A DNA stretch of 64,000 nucleotides from Patulibacter minatonensis DSM 18081 (GTDB taxonomy: Bacteria > Actinomycetota > Thermoleophilia > Solirubrobacterales > Solirubrobacteraceae). Positions 25,166 to 34,124 of the stretch are shown piece after piece. The stretch's first letter is position 1, and each line of letters begins with the position of its first letter. Both the position numbers and the translations under genes were made by a program. The DNA lies in assembly GCF_000519325.1 (NCBI RefSeq), contig NZ_KI912613.1, positions 3,801,859 through 3,865,858 on the forward strand. Direction: 5' to 3'. The notes under the pieces are model-generated. The model was not told the origin of the DNA. It saw only the letters and a program-made list of their open reading frames with translations, and searched no databases.

Positions 25166-25953
25166 CCGCCAACATGCAGAAGGTGCTGATGGTCCTCGGG
25201 ATCATCGTCGTCGGCGCGCTGCTCTGGGTCGGGCTCGTCGGGCCCGCCCGCGACGACGCCGACGCCGCGAAGAGCGCCCAGACCCAGGCCGAGACCGCGG
25301 CCGCCGCGGTCGCCGGCCAGCTCGCGACCGCCAAGCAGGCGGCCGAGCGGACCCCCGAGAACGCCCGCACGCTCCGCCGGCTCGCCGTCGCGGTGCCGGA
25401 GAAGGTCGAGGCCCCCGCGCTGATCGACCAGCTCGACTCGACCGCCCGGCGCTACGGCGTCAGCTTCGACGTCCTGAAGGTCAGCAACGGCGCGGCCTCG
25501 GCCGCCCCGACGGCGACCCCGACCGCGACCACGGCGGCGACCCCGGCGGGGACCGCCGCGGACGGCAGCGCCGTCCCCGGCACCCCGGGGACGCCCACCG
25601 CACCGGCGGGCAGCCTCCCGGTCGAGCTCAACGTCGAGCTCGCCGGCACCTACGTCGCGGTGACGAAGTTCGTCAAGGCGGTCCAGGCCGACGTCCGCAC
25701 GAAGGGCGGCACCAAGGTCAGCGCCAGGGGCCGGCTGCTGCGCATCGAGTCCGTCGACCTCTCCGCCGACGGCGAGGGTGGCGGGAAGACGCTGAAGGGC
25801 ACGCTCTCGGTCGTCGCCTACCTGCTGCCGAAGGACTCGGCCGCGGCGCCCACGGCGACCACGGGCACCGCCACCACACCCGGCGCACCGGCGGCCACCA
25901 CGGGCACCGCCACCACACCCGGCACCCCGACCACCACCGGGAGCACGAAGTGA
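25162..25953 (+). CDS. pilO: Pilus platform protein PilO with Thr/Pro-rich tail
   Basis: 263 residues from ATG 25162. An N-terminal membrane segment (VLMVLGIIVVGALLWVGLV) is followed by a coiled coil (DDADAAKSAQTQAETAAAAV) and the ferredoxin-like PilO domain (LIDQLDSTARRYGVSFDVLK, then LAGTYVAVTKFVKAVQADV). It pairs with PilN outside the membrane. The C-terminal ~35 residues are a Thr/Ala/Pro repeat. It overlaps the next gene by 4 bases (GTGA). Confidence 0.9.
   Translation: MTANMQKVLMVLGIIVVGALLWVGLVGPARDDADAAKSAQTQAETAAAAVAGQLATAKQAAERTPENARTLRRLAVAVPEKVEAPALIDQLDSTARRYGVSFDVLKVSNGAASAAPTATPTATTAATPAGTAADGSAVPGTPGTPTAPAGSLPVELNVELAGTYVAVTKFVKAVQADVRTKGGTKVSARGRLLRIESVDLSADGEGGGKTLKGTLSVVAYLLPKDSAAAPTATTGTATTPGAPAATTGTATTPGTPTTTGSTK
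25858..25923 (+). repeat. 27-bp direct repeat in the pilO tail
   Basis: Two identical 27-base copies at 25858-25884 and 25897-25923 (period 39, i.e. 13 codons) encode TTGTATTPG units. This in-frame repeat could expand or contract. Confidence 0.85.
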
Positions 25954-26891
25954 GCCGCCTGCCGAACCCCAGCTTCGACGTCAACGTCGATCCGGTCCTC
26001 GGCGCCATCGTCGGGGCCGTCATCGTCCTCGGCGGCGGCGCCGCGGCCTACGGCGCGACCCGCGACACCGAGCCCGACCCCGCACCGCCGGCGACCGCAC
26101 AGGCCGCCGACCCGGTGGTCGAGCGCGCACTCGCGATCGTCCAGCGCGTCGACGGCACCACCGCCGCCGACGGCACGACGCCGGAGCAGCAGGCCGCGCG
26201 CGCCCGGGCCGCGAAGGCCGCGAGCGCGAAGGGCCGCAGCGTCGACCCGTTCCCCGCCGTGAAGGACCCGGAGGCCGCGTCCACCGCCGCCGCCGGCGGC
26301 GGCCCGACGACGGCGACCACCACCGCCTCGGCGGCCACGGGCTCGAGCAGCCCCTCGGCGGTCGCGCAGGCCACGGGCGCCGCCGCGAAGTCCGACGCCG
26401 CCAACGCCGCCGTCCAGAAGGCGACGGGCGGGTCGACCGCGACCACGACCACGAGCGCGAAGCCCGCGACCGGCGGGGGCTCGGCCAAGGACTCCAAGGC
26501 GGTCGCCCGCCGCCTCGCCGCGTCGAAGCCCGCCAAGGTCACGCTCCGCATCGCCACCCAGAAGCGCCGGACGACCGTCAACAAGCGGTCGCTCGGACTC
26601 CTCGTCCCGACCACCACGACGTCGGTCGCCCGGGTCGTGGAGGTGTCGTCCTCCAACAGGGTCGTCACCCTGCGCCTGCGGTCCGGCGCGTACCTCACGG
26701 GCAAGCAGTCCAAGGGCACCATGTGCGTCCAGCGGCTGAGGACCGGCTCGAAGGACTGCCGGCTGATCCGCGTCCGCACGGGGCGCACCGCCGTCATCCG
26801 GGCGCCGAGGACGGCGAAGGGCAAGAACGGCGCGGTCACCGCGCTGCGGGTCCTGAGCGTCTGGCGCGGCGGCTTCAAGCTCGCGGAGTAG
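25950..26891 (+). CDS. Pilus-operon membrane protein, positional counterpart of PilP
   Basis: 313 residues from GTG 25950, coupled to pilO by a GTGA overlap. One membrane segment near the N-terminus (VLGAIVGAVIVLGGGAAAYG), then a long Ala/Thr-rich linker (residues ~40-180). A C-terminal basic beta domain of ~130 residues follows (KVTLRIATQKRRTTVNKRSL, VVEVSSSNRVVTLRLRSGAY, CVQRLRTGSKDC). The two cysteines may form a disulfide. It occupies the place of PilP, but there is no lipobox and no similarity I can point to. No PilQ-type secretin gene follows. Confidence 0.7.
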   Translation: MSRLPNPSFDVNVDPVLGAIVGAVIVLGGGAAAYGATRDTEPDPAPPATAQAADPVVERALAIVQRVDGTTAADGTTPEQQAARARAAKAASAKGRSVDPFPAVKDPEAASTAAAGGGPTTATTTASAATGSSSPSAVAQATGAAAKSDAANAAVQKATGGSTATTTTSAKPATGGGSAKDSKAVARRLAASKPAKVTLRIATQKRRTTVNKRSLGLLVPTTTTSVARVVEVSSSNRVVTLRLRSGAYLTGKQSKGTMCVQRLRTGSKDCRLIRVRTGRTAVIRAPRTAKGKNGAVTALRVLSVWRGGFKLAE

Positions 26892-27003
26892 GCGGACGGG
26901 CCCGGGGCCCGGCCGCGCGGCGACGGCGGACGGCGCGGCGACCCCGCGCGACGGCCGTCCGCGCGCCACCCCGGGGCGGACCGCCGCCCCGGCGGGCCGC
27001 CCG

Positions 27004-27009
27004 TAGAAT
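27004..27009 (+). promoter_or_regulatory. -10 box of aroC (leaderless type)
   Basis: TAGAAT ends 8 bases before ATG 27018, predicting a transcript starting at or next to the start codon. No Shine-Dalgarno present. Confidence 0.55.
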
Positions 27010-27017
27010 CCGCCGCC

Positions 27018-28208
27018 ATGTCCCTGACCCTCTCCACTGCAGGCGAATCGCACGGTCCAGGGCTCACGGCGCTCGTCGAGGGACTTCCTGCGGGCCTCGA
27101 GCTCGACCGGGACGCGATGAACCGCGACATGGCCCGCCGCCAGCTCGGCTTCGGTCGCGGCGGCCGCATGAAGATCGAGACGGACACCGCCGAGGTCCGC
27201 TCGGGCGTCCGGCACGGCCGCACGCTCGGCGGCCCCGTCGCCCTCTGGGTCGTCAACCGCGACTACCAGAACTGGGAGGAGCGGATGAACCCGTGGCCGG
27301 TGGACGCCGAGACCCCGCCCGTCCACATGCCGCGCCCCGGCCACGCCGACATGGTGGGCGTCTGGAAGTACGGGCACGACGACGTCCGCAACGTCCTCGA
27401 GCGCGCCTCCGCCCGAGAGACCGCGGCCCGCGTCGCCGGCGGCACGCTCGCCAAGGCGTTCCTCCGCGCGCTCGGCGTCGAGATCCGCTCCCACGTCACC
27501 CAGATCGGCCCGGTCCACGCGCCGGTGGCCGACCGCCCGCTGACGGTCGCCGACTTCGAGGGCATCGATGACGACCCGGTCCGCACGCTCGACGCCGACA
27601 CGTCGAAGGCGATGGTCAAGCACATCACCGTCGAGCGGAAGGCGAACGAGTCGATCGGCGGCGCCTACGAGGTCCTGACCTTCGGCCTGCATCCCGGCAT
27701 CGGGTCGCACGTCTCCTGGCAGGAGCGCCTCGACGGCCGCCTGGCCCAGGCGATCTGCTCGATCCAGGCGCACAAGGGCGTCGAGTTCGGCGACGGCTTC
27801 ACGCTGGCCGAGACCCCCGGCTCGCGGGCCCAGGACGAGATCTTCGGCGCCGACGACGCGGAGGACGGCGACGTCCACACCGGCGCGGTCCGCCGCCGCA
27901 CGAACCACGCGGGTGGCCTCGAGGGCGGCATGACGAACGGCAACGTGCTCGTCGTCCGCGCCGCCGTCAAGCCGATCCCGACGATCACGAAGCCGCTGCG
28001 CTCCGTCGACCTGTCGACCGGCGAGCCCGCCAAGGCCCTGCGCGAGCGCACCGACAACTGCGTCGTCCCCGCCGCCGGCGTCGTCGGCGAGGCCATGATC
28101 GCCATCGTCCTGGCGGCCGCCTACCGCGAGAAGTTCGGCGGCGACCACATCGACGACGTCAAGGCCGCCGTCGCCGCCTACGAGGCGCGCATCGGCTGGA
28201 CGCGCTGA
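27018..28208 (+). CDS. aroC: Chorismate synthase
   Basis: Converts 5-enolpyruvylshikimate-3-phosphate to chorismate using reduced FMN, the last shikimate step. 396 residues from ATG 27018, full length. Signature regions: GESHGPGLTALVEGLPAG near the N-terminus, the RRQLGFGRGGRMKIE segment, RASARETAARVAGG and the C-terminal LRSVDLSTGEPA. It is followed after 5 bases by aroKB, so the two are co-transcribed. Confidence 0.97.
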   Translation: MSLTLSTAGESHGPGLTALVEGLPAGLELDRDAMNRDMARRQLGFGRGGRMKIETDTAEVRSGVRHGRTLGGPVALWVVNRDYQNWEERMNPWPVDAETPPVHMPRPGHADMVGVWKYGHDDVRNVLERASARETAARVAGGTLAKAFLRALGVEIRSHVTQIGPVHAPVADRPLTVADFEGIDDDPVRTLDADTSKAMVKHITVERKANESIGGAYEVLTFGLHPGIGSHVSWQERLDGRLAQAICSIQAHKGVEFGDGFTLAETPGSRAQDEIFGADDAEDGDVHTGAVRRRTNHAGGLEGGMTNGNVLVVRAAVKPIPTITKPLRSVDLSTGEPAKALRERTDNCVVPAAGVVGEAMIAIVLAAAYREKFGGDHIDDVKAAVAAYEARIGWTR

Positions 28209-28213
28209 GCGTC

Positions 28214-29752
28214 GTGCCCGAGAAGCGCCCCGCCATCGTCCTCATCGGCTTCATGGGGGCCGGCAAGACGACCGGTGCCCGGATGGTCGCCGGCGCCCTG
28301 CGCGCCCGGATGGTCGACACCGACAAGCGGATCGAGAAGCACGTCGGGATGACGATCCCGCAGTACTTCGGGCGGCACGGCGAGGCGTCGTTCCGCGAGG
28401 TCGAGGAGCACATCACGCTCGAGGTCCTCGACCGCGCCGACGGCGACGTCGTGTCGCTCGGCGGCGGGACGCTGCAGTCCGCGAAGGTCCGCGAGGCCCT
28501 GCGCGCCCACATCGTCGTCCTGCTGCAGGTCAGCCTGCCGACGGCCTGGCGCCGGGCCAAGCGCTCGAGCCGCCCGCTCGCCAAGGACAAGGGCGCGTTC
28601 GAAGCCCGGTACCACGAGCGCCAGGCGACCTACGAGGCCGTCGCCGACGTGATCCTCCCCGAGGTCGACCGCCAGCTCCTGCGCCCGGCGATCCCGGTGA
28701 TCCAGTCGGTCAAGGAGGCCAAGGGCGCGCAGCTCCTGTGGGCGCACACGGACTCCGGCGGCTACCCGGTGTGGCTCCGTCCCGGCCTGCTGCGCGACCT
28801 CCCGCCGTGGCCGCTGCCCGAGACCTCGCGCCGGATCGCCGTCACCGACGAGAACGTCGCCGAGCACCACGCCGGTCGGGTGCCCGGCCTCGCGGGACTG
28901 ATCGAGTTCCCCGCGGGAGAGGCCCACAAGACGCTCGCCACCTGCGAGGCCGTCTGGGGGGCGATGATCCAGCAGGGCGCCACCCGCAGCGACCACGTCG
29001 TCGCGATCGGCGGCGGCGTCGTCGGCGACCTTGCGGGCTTCGTCGCCGCGACGTTCCAGCGCGGCCTCCCCGTCGTCCAGGTCCCGACGACGCTCGTCGC
29101 CCAGGTCGACTCGGCCTACGGCGGCAAGACCGGCGTCGACCTCCCGGCGGCCAAGAACTACGTCGGCGCGTACCACCAGCCCGCCGCGGTGATGGTCGAC
29201 CCCGACGCGCTGGAGACCCTGCCGCGCGAGGAGCTCGCCGCCGGGTACGCCGAGGTCGTCAAGACCGCGCTGATCGCCGGCGGCGCCCTCTGGGAGCAGG
29301 TGTCCTCCGGCGCGCCGGTCGACCCGCTGACGGTCATGCGCTGCGCCCGGACGAAGCTCCAGGTCGTCGCCGACGACGAGCGCGACGGCGGACGCCGACA
29401 GGTCCTGAACCTCGGCCACACCATCGGCCACGCGATCGAGACCGTCACCGACTACCGGCGCTACCGCCACGGCGAGGCCGTCGGCCTCGGGCTCCTCGCG
29501 GCGCTCCGGCTCTCCGGCCAGGACGCGCTGCGCGACCAGGTCTCGGGCCTCCTCGCGAACGCGGGCCTGCCGACCACGATGGACGCCGCGGTCGACGTCG
29601 ACGAGGTCCACGAGGCCACGGCCAAGGACAAGAAGCGCCTCGGCTCCGCGCCGGTGCCGTTCGTCGTCGTCCGCGAGCCCGGCGATGTCCGCTTCGGGCA
29701 GCAGCTCGCGGCGAAGGACGTGCGGCGCGCGGTCGCCGAGCTGGCCGGCTGA
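28214..29752 (+). CDS. aroKB: Fused shikimate kinase / 3-dehydroquinate synthase
   Basis: 512 residues from GTG 28214, with no break in the frame. Residues 1-~165 are shikimate kinase: P-loop GFMGAGKTT (12-20), DTDKRIEKHVG, FREVE and GGGTL. Residues ~180-512 are dehydroquinate synthase: AGEAHKTLATCE, IGGGVVGDLAGFVAATF, PTTLVAQVDSAYGGKTGVD, and metal ligands in NLGHTIGHAIE and YRHGEAVGLG. It combines two separated shikimate-pathway steps in one chain. In most bacteria aroK and aroB are adjacent but separate. Confidence 0.95.
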   Translation: MPEKRPAIVLIGFMGAGKTTGARMVAGALRARMVDTDKRIEKHVGMTIPQYFGRHGEASFREVEEHITLEVLDRADGDVVSLGGGTLQSAKVREALRAHIVVLLQVSLPTAWRRAKRSSRPLAKDKGAFEARYHERQATYEAVADVILPEVDRQLLRPAIPVIQSVKEAKGAQLLWAHTDSGGYPVWLRPGLLRDLPPWPLPETSRRIAVTDENVAEHHAGRVPGLAGLIEFPAGEAHKTLATCEAVWGAMIQQGATRSDHVVAIGGGVVGDLAGFVAATFQRGLPVVQVPTTLVAQVDSAYGGKTGVDLPAAKNYVGAYHQPAAVMVDPDALETLPREELAAGYAEVVKTALIAGGALWEQVSSGAPVDPLTVMRCARTKLQVVADDERDGGRRQVLNLGHTIGHAIETVTDYRRYRHGEAVGLGLLAALRLSGQDALRDQVSGLLANAGLPTTMDAAVDVDEVHEATAKDKKRLGSAPVPFVVVREPGDVRFGQQLAAKDVRRAVAELAG

Positions 29753-29951
29753 CCGCGTCGGCCCGCCGGACACCCGTTTCCGCGTCGTCGCTCAGCCGTC
29801 GGCCGACCGCGTCGCCGCGGCGAGCCCGGCGTCTCGCGGGTCTGTGGTTCCGGCCGGGCGTCCTCCTGCCGGGGCCGTCCACCCGCCGGTCGCCCCGGGG
29901 GTGGACGATGGATTCATGCCGCTCCGGAGGCCGCCGTGGAACGATCCGGCG

Positions 29952-31766
29952 ATGCGCGTGCGTGTGGCGGACAGCCGACCGGTGACGTGGTGGGGGCGGG
30001 TACCCGGACGGGGACGATCAGCCGACACCTGCCGCCGGTCCACGGCCGCCGGGGTCGTCGTCGCCGCGCTCCTGACGGGCGGGCTCGTCGTGACCCCCGC
30101 CCACGCCCAGACGGCCGGTGCGCCGGCCGGGATCGAGACGACGCAGCCGGGCAGCGACACCACCCGCCGCAACTGGGTCGCCGACAGCGGGCTCCGGGCG
30201 CCGCTCCGGCAGCGCTGGCGGGTGAACTTCGACAAGAAGGTCGGCCCGCCCGTCGTCGGGGACGGCCGCGTCTACGTGCCGCTGCCCGACGCGGTCGTCG
30301 CCCTCGACCTCGCGACCGGCAAGCAGCTCTGGGTGTCGCCGGGCGCCGCGGCGACGGTCAGCTACGCCCGCGGCCGCGTCGTCGCCGCCGGGAGCGGGAT
30401 CCGCGCGATCGACGCCGCATCGGGGGCCGCGGCGTGGAGCGCGGTCCTGGACCCGGGCGAAAGCGGTGGCGACCACGTCCTCGTGACGGACGGCCTCGTC
30501 GTGGCGCAGGGTCAGCGGCTCCGGGCCTACGACCTGGGCAGCGGAGCCCTCCGGTGGACGGGCGGGGTGGAGGACGGGACCGACGGCGAGCCCGCCGCGG
30601 CCGGCGACAAGATCTTCGAGCTGGCGGCCTGCACCGTCGCCGCCGTCTCGCGCAGCACCGGCGCCGTGCTCTGGAAGGTCAACGGTGGGTGCTCCGGCGG
30701 TGGCGGGGGACGGGTCCTCCTCGACGGCGAGCGGGTGCTCGGCGGGCCACGACTCCCGCCGCTGCGCACCTCCGACGGGGCCGGGCTGCCCGGCACCGCG
30801 GAGCCCCGCGTCCTGGCCGGCGGCGTCGGACTACGCACCGCCGACCATGGCCTCCAGGCCTTCGACGCGCTGACCGGTGCAGTGCGCTGGACGGCCCCCG
30901 AGCCCGACCTCTTCGAGACGTTCGACGAGCCGCTCGTGATCGGCGACACCGTCGTGCGCGCGCACATCTCGGGCGACCTGCGCCTCCGGCGGCTCTCGGA
31001 CGGCCTCGAGACGTGGGCAGGGAACATCGGTAAGCCGACAGACGTGTTCACCGGCTCCCAGGACCAGGACGCCGACCTCGCGGCCGGCACGGGGACCGTT
31101 GTCGTCGGGCGCAACGGGACGGTCCAGGCACTCGAGTCGGCACCGGCGGGCAGCGCCGGGCGGGTCCCCGTGACCCGGAGGACCCGCGCCACGCTGTCCG
31201 AGTCCGGGACACGCGAGCGCTTCGCCGGGCGCATCCGGAGCACGATCGTCTCGCCGCTGCGGCTCGAGATCGACGAGCACCCGTTCGGCGGAGGCTTCCG
31301 CCCGACGGGCCGGAGCGTGGTGCCCGACGCGAAGGGCCGATTCTCGCTGCCGACCACCGTCCGCGGCAACGTCCGTGTGCGGGTGGTCGAGAGCGGCGGG
31401 CTGCACGGCCCATCGTCGACGACCACGGTGTACGTGCAGCCCCGTATCCGGTTCTCGGCGCGGAACGTGAACAACCGCGTCACGGCGCGCCTCACCGTGA
31501 GCGGCTCGCCCCGTGTCCGCTTCCGCGGGCGCCGGGTCGCGGTCTACCACGTGCGCGTCAGGTCGAAGACGCTCGTGCGCATCGCGACCGCGCGCATCAG
31601 CGGCCCACGGTTCCGCACGGGCCGCGCGACTGTGCGCTTCGCGGCGCTGCGCGCGTTCGGCCGGCGCGACTCCGTGATCGCGTGCGTGGTCGGCGGCACG
31701 CGCCTGGGCCAGGGGCCGCCCGTCGGCTATCTGGCGCGTTGCGGCCGTTCGCGGATCGGCTACTGA
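29952..31766 (+). CDS. Secreted PQQ-type beta-propeller protein
   Basis: About 604 residues from ATG 29952; in-frame ATG 29916 is an alternative and neither has a good ribosome site. A signal peptide (AGVVVAALLTGGLVVTPAHA) is followed by BamB/PQQ-like propeller repeats with the typical GxVVALDLATGKQLW, IDAASGAAAW, YDLGSGALRW and RSTGAVLWKV blades. The C-terminal ~180 residues are an Arg/Val-rich beta domain. No PQQ ligands can be assigned, so a structural or binding role is more likely than dehydrogenase activity. Inserted between aroKB and aroQ. Confidence 0.78.
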   Translation: MRVRVADSRPVTWWGRVPGRGRSADTCRRSTAAGVVVAALLTGGLVVTPAHAQTAGAPAGIETTQPGSDTTRRNWVADSGLRAPLRQRWRVNFDKKVGPPVVGDGRVYVPLPDAVVALDLATGKQLWVSPGAAATVSYARGRVVAAGSGIRAIDAASGAAAWSAVLDPGESGGDHVLVTDGLVVAQGQRLRAYDLGSGALRWTGGVEDGTDGEPAAAGDKIFELAACTVAAVSRSTGAVLWKVNGGCSGGGGGRVLLDGERVLGGPRLPPLRTSDGAGLPGTAEPRVLAGGVGLRTADHGLQAFDALTGAVRWTAPEPDLFETFDEPLVIGDTVVRAHISGDLRLRRLSDGLETWAGNIGKPTDVFTGSQDQDADLAAGTGTVVVGRNGTVQALESAPAGSAGRVPVTRRTRATLSESGTRERFAGRIRSTIVSPLRLEIDEHPFGGGFRPTGRSVVPDAKGRFSLPTTVRGNVRVRVVESGGLHGPSSTTTVYVQPRIRFSARNVNNRVTARLTVSGSPRVRFRGRRVAVYHVRVRSKTLVRIATARISGPRFRTGRATVRFAALRAFGRRDSVIACVVGGTRLGQGPPVGYLARCGRSRIGY

Positions 31767-31980
31767 GCCTTGCTCCTCGCGACCCGCTGTGAGGACGGCG
31801 GCGGTCATCCGGCCGACCACCTCCTGCTCAAGGGCGACGACAGTGCCCTCGGGCAGCTCGTGTTCCAGCGGGCGGGCTGAGCGAGCGGCGCGGTGCGATC
31901 TCCGCGGACCCCTGGGTCGGCCGAGGGCCGAGCCGACCGGATCTCGGGCCGCCCGACCGAAGCGGTCGCCGGCCCGGCGC

Positions 31981-33966
31981 CTACCGCCGGACGACCACCT
32001 TCGCCGTGCGGCTCGTCCCGGCGGAGACCCTGACCGTCGCCGTGACGGACGCCCGGCGGCGCAGCGTCGTCGCGACCTTCGCGGTCGGCCGCAGGCGCAC
32101 CGACCACGCGCGCTTCCCGGTCGTCCGCTTCGTGGCGATCGTCCGCGACCCGAGCTTCAGGCGCTTCGCCGTCGTGGCCGACACGACGAGCGACACACGG
32201 ACCCGCCTGGCCTTCGCGGCGTCGCCACGGAGGACGACGCCCGTCGCGCGGAGTGTCTTCAGGCGGATCCGCTTCGTGCCGGGCCTCCGCGGCCTGGTCG
32301 TCGCCGCGGGCGCGGCGGCCGTCGTCCCCGCGACCCCGTTCACGAACGTCGGATCGGCCGTGGTCCCGGCGGCGTCGCCGACCGGCAGCGCGATCCGAAC
32401 GTCCTTCAGGTCGACCGCTCCGACCCCGGTGGTCAGGCCGTAGACGTTGGAGCCGTCGCTGACCTGCAGCCGGTACCGGCTGCCCGGCGTCACGCGCATC
32501 GCGACGCCCTCGAGTGGCCGCTCGACGGTGTGCTCCCGGCCGTCCAGGACGACCGGGATCGGCGTCACCTGGTTGCCGACGACGACGCCGCGGGTCTCGT
32601 CGACGATCTGCGCGAACAGGTGCGACTGCACGTCGGTCGACGTCCCCGAGTAGCGGAGGCGCAGCGTGGGCACGCCGACGACGTCCCTCGTGCCGGTCTG
32701 CGCGGGGATCGGCGCCTCGACGGCGTTCAGCGCGCGCGTCGCGGCGACGACCAGGCCCGACGCGGTGCCCAGCGGCGTGATCGTGAGCTTCCCGGACCCC
32801 TGGGCGGTGATCTCGCCCGCGGGCTTCAGCGGCAGGTCGGCGGCACTGCGGAGCTTCCCGTCGTCGGCGACCCATTCGAACGCCGGTCCGACCTGGGCCT
32901 TCGCGTCGCCCTTCAGCCAACGATCCATCCAGGCCAGCACGCGCGGCCGCACGACGTCCTCGCCGCCGGTGCCGGTCAGGCAGAGGCCATGGCCGCCACA
33001 GAACCAGAGGACCTTCGTCGGCGTGCCGGCCTGCCGCAGCAGGCGGCGCATCTCGATCGACTGGTCCAGGCCGATGACCGTGTCGGGGGTGCCCTGGATG
33101 ATCAGCGCGGGAGCCTCGACCTTCGCGATCGCCTCGCCGGTCGAGCGCGCCCGGATGTACTCGGTGAACTCCGGGCCGGCCTTGCCGGTGAGCACCGCCT
33201 GGGCGGAGAGCCGGATCAGTTCCGGCGGGAGAGCGCCGAGCTCCGGGCCCTGCGGGGCGATCGCGCCGAACGCCAGGCCACTGAGCTCACCACCGCCGAC
33301 GAGCGGCAGCCACCAACCGAGCTTGAGTCGCCGGTCGCGACCGATCGCCTGCACGAGCGACGTCCACGAGAGCGAGGGGGTCAGCGCGTCGATCCGGCGG
33401 TCGCGCGACGCGGCCGCCCACTGCACCCCGCCACCGTAGGACGCGCCGCTCATGCCGACGCGCGGGTCGCCGGGACCGTCGAGCCGCGCCTCCGGACGGG
33501 TCGCGACGTAGCTGACGACGGCCGACGCGTCGCGTCCCTCGAAGTCCGGCGAATCGAGCTCGATCTCACCGCCCGAGCGCCCGAACCCGCGCGAGTCGTA
33601 CGTGACCGTGTTGTACCCGGCCTTCCGGAACGCGCCGGCGGGCACCTGACCGAGCAACCCCAGCAGCCCGCTCTCGGTGCTCTCGCGGGTGAAGAGGAAC
33701 CCGTGCGTCATGACGACCGTCGGCGCCTTCTCCCCCGCCTTCAGCCCCTCGGCGGGCAGGAAGTCCGCGTCCAGCTTCGTCCCGTCGAAGGACGTGATCG
33801 TGACCTGCTCGGCCGACGCGACGGCCGGGACGGCGGCGAGAGCGCCGATAGCGGCGAGGGTCGCAGCGGCGGCGGCACGGGTGGTGCCGGCGCGGGCACG
33901 AGTGGCCGGACGGCGAGTCGTCGAAGCGGGGACGCGGCGGAAGCGAGAACGTGACACGACGCACAC
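31981..33966 (-). CDS. Secreted alpha/beta hydrolase, X-Pro dipeptidyl-peptidase (CocE/S15) type
   Basis: 661 residues from GTG 33966; GTG 33957 gives a start three codons later. A basic signal region is followed by VPAVASAEQ. The hydrolase core includes VVMTHGFLFTRES (oxyanion region), VTYDSRGFGRSGGE, the nucleophile elbow GMSGASYGGG, IIQGTPDTVIGLDQ (acid) and CGGHGLC (His). An S15-type C-terminal jelly-roll domain and an Arg/Thr-rich tail follow. CocE relatives cleave esters or X-Pro peptides; substrate unknown. Convergent with the propeller gene. Confidence 0.82.
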   Translation of the reverse strand: MCVVSRSRFRRVPASTTRRPATRARAGTTRAAAAATLAAIGALAAVPAVASAEQVTITSFDGTKLDADFLPAEGLKAGEKAPTVVMTHGFLFTRESTESGLLGLLGQVPAGAFRKAGYNTVTYDSRGFGRSGGEIELDSPDFEGRDASAVVSYVATRPEARLDGPGDPRVGMSGASYGGGVQWAAASRDRRIDALTPSLSWTSLVQAIGRDRRLKLGWWLPLVGGGELSGLAFGAIAPQGPELGALPPELIRLSAQAVLTGKAGPEFTEYIRARSTGEAIAKVEAPALIIQGTPDTVIGLDQSIEMRRLLRQAGTPTKVLWFCGGHGLCLTGTGGEDVVRPRVLAWMDRWLKGDAKAQVGPAFEWVADDGKLRSAADLPLKPAGEITAQGSGKLTITPLGTASGLVVAATRALNAVEAPIPAQTGTRDVVGVPTLRLRYSGTSTDVQSHLFAQIVDETRGVVVGNQVTPIPVVLDGREHTVERPLEGVAMRVTPGSRYRLQVSDGSNVYGLTTGVGAVDLKDVRIALPVGDAAGTTADPTFVNGVAGTTAAAPAATTRPRRPGTKRIRLKTLRATGVVLRGDAAKARRVRVSLVVSATTAKRLKLGSRTIATKRTTGKRAWSVRLRPTAKVATTLRRRASVTATVRVSAGTSRTAKVVVRR

Positions 33967-34124
33967 ACCAGCGACGCTAACAGCCTCGGTGGGGTCGGTA
34001 GGGGCCGTAGCCGCGCTCTCCCCCCGTCCCGGCGACCGCTCCGACTCGTCACGGGCGACCGTGTCGGGCTGCCCGATCCGGCACGGAACGCGGGTGGTGC
34101 GCTGACCGTGCGAGGATCACGCCC

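Noticed and set aside
31767-31980. Small gene between the two secreted-protein genes
   Set aside because: Only short frames with no ribosome site or recognisable composition; the stretch is the gap between converging genes.
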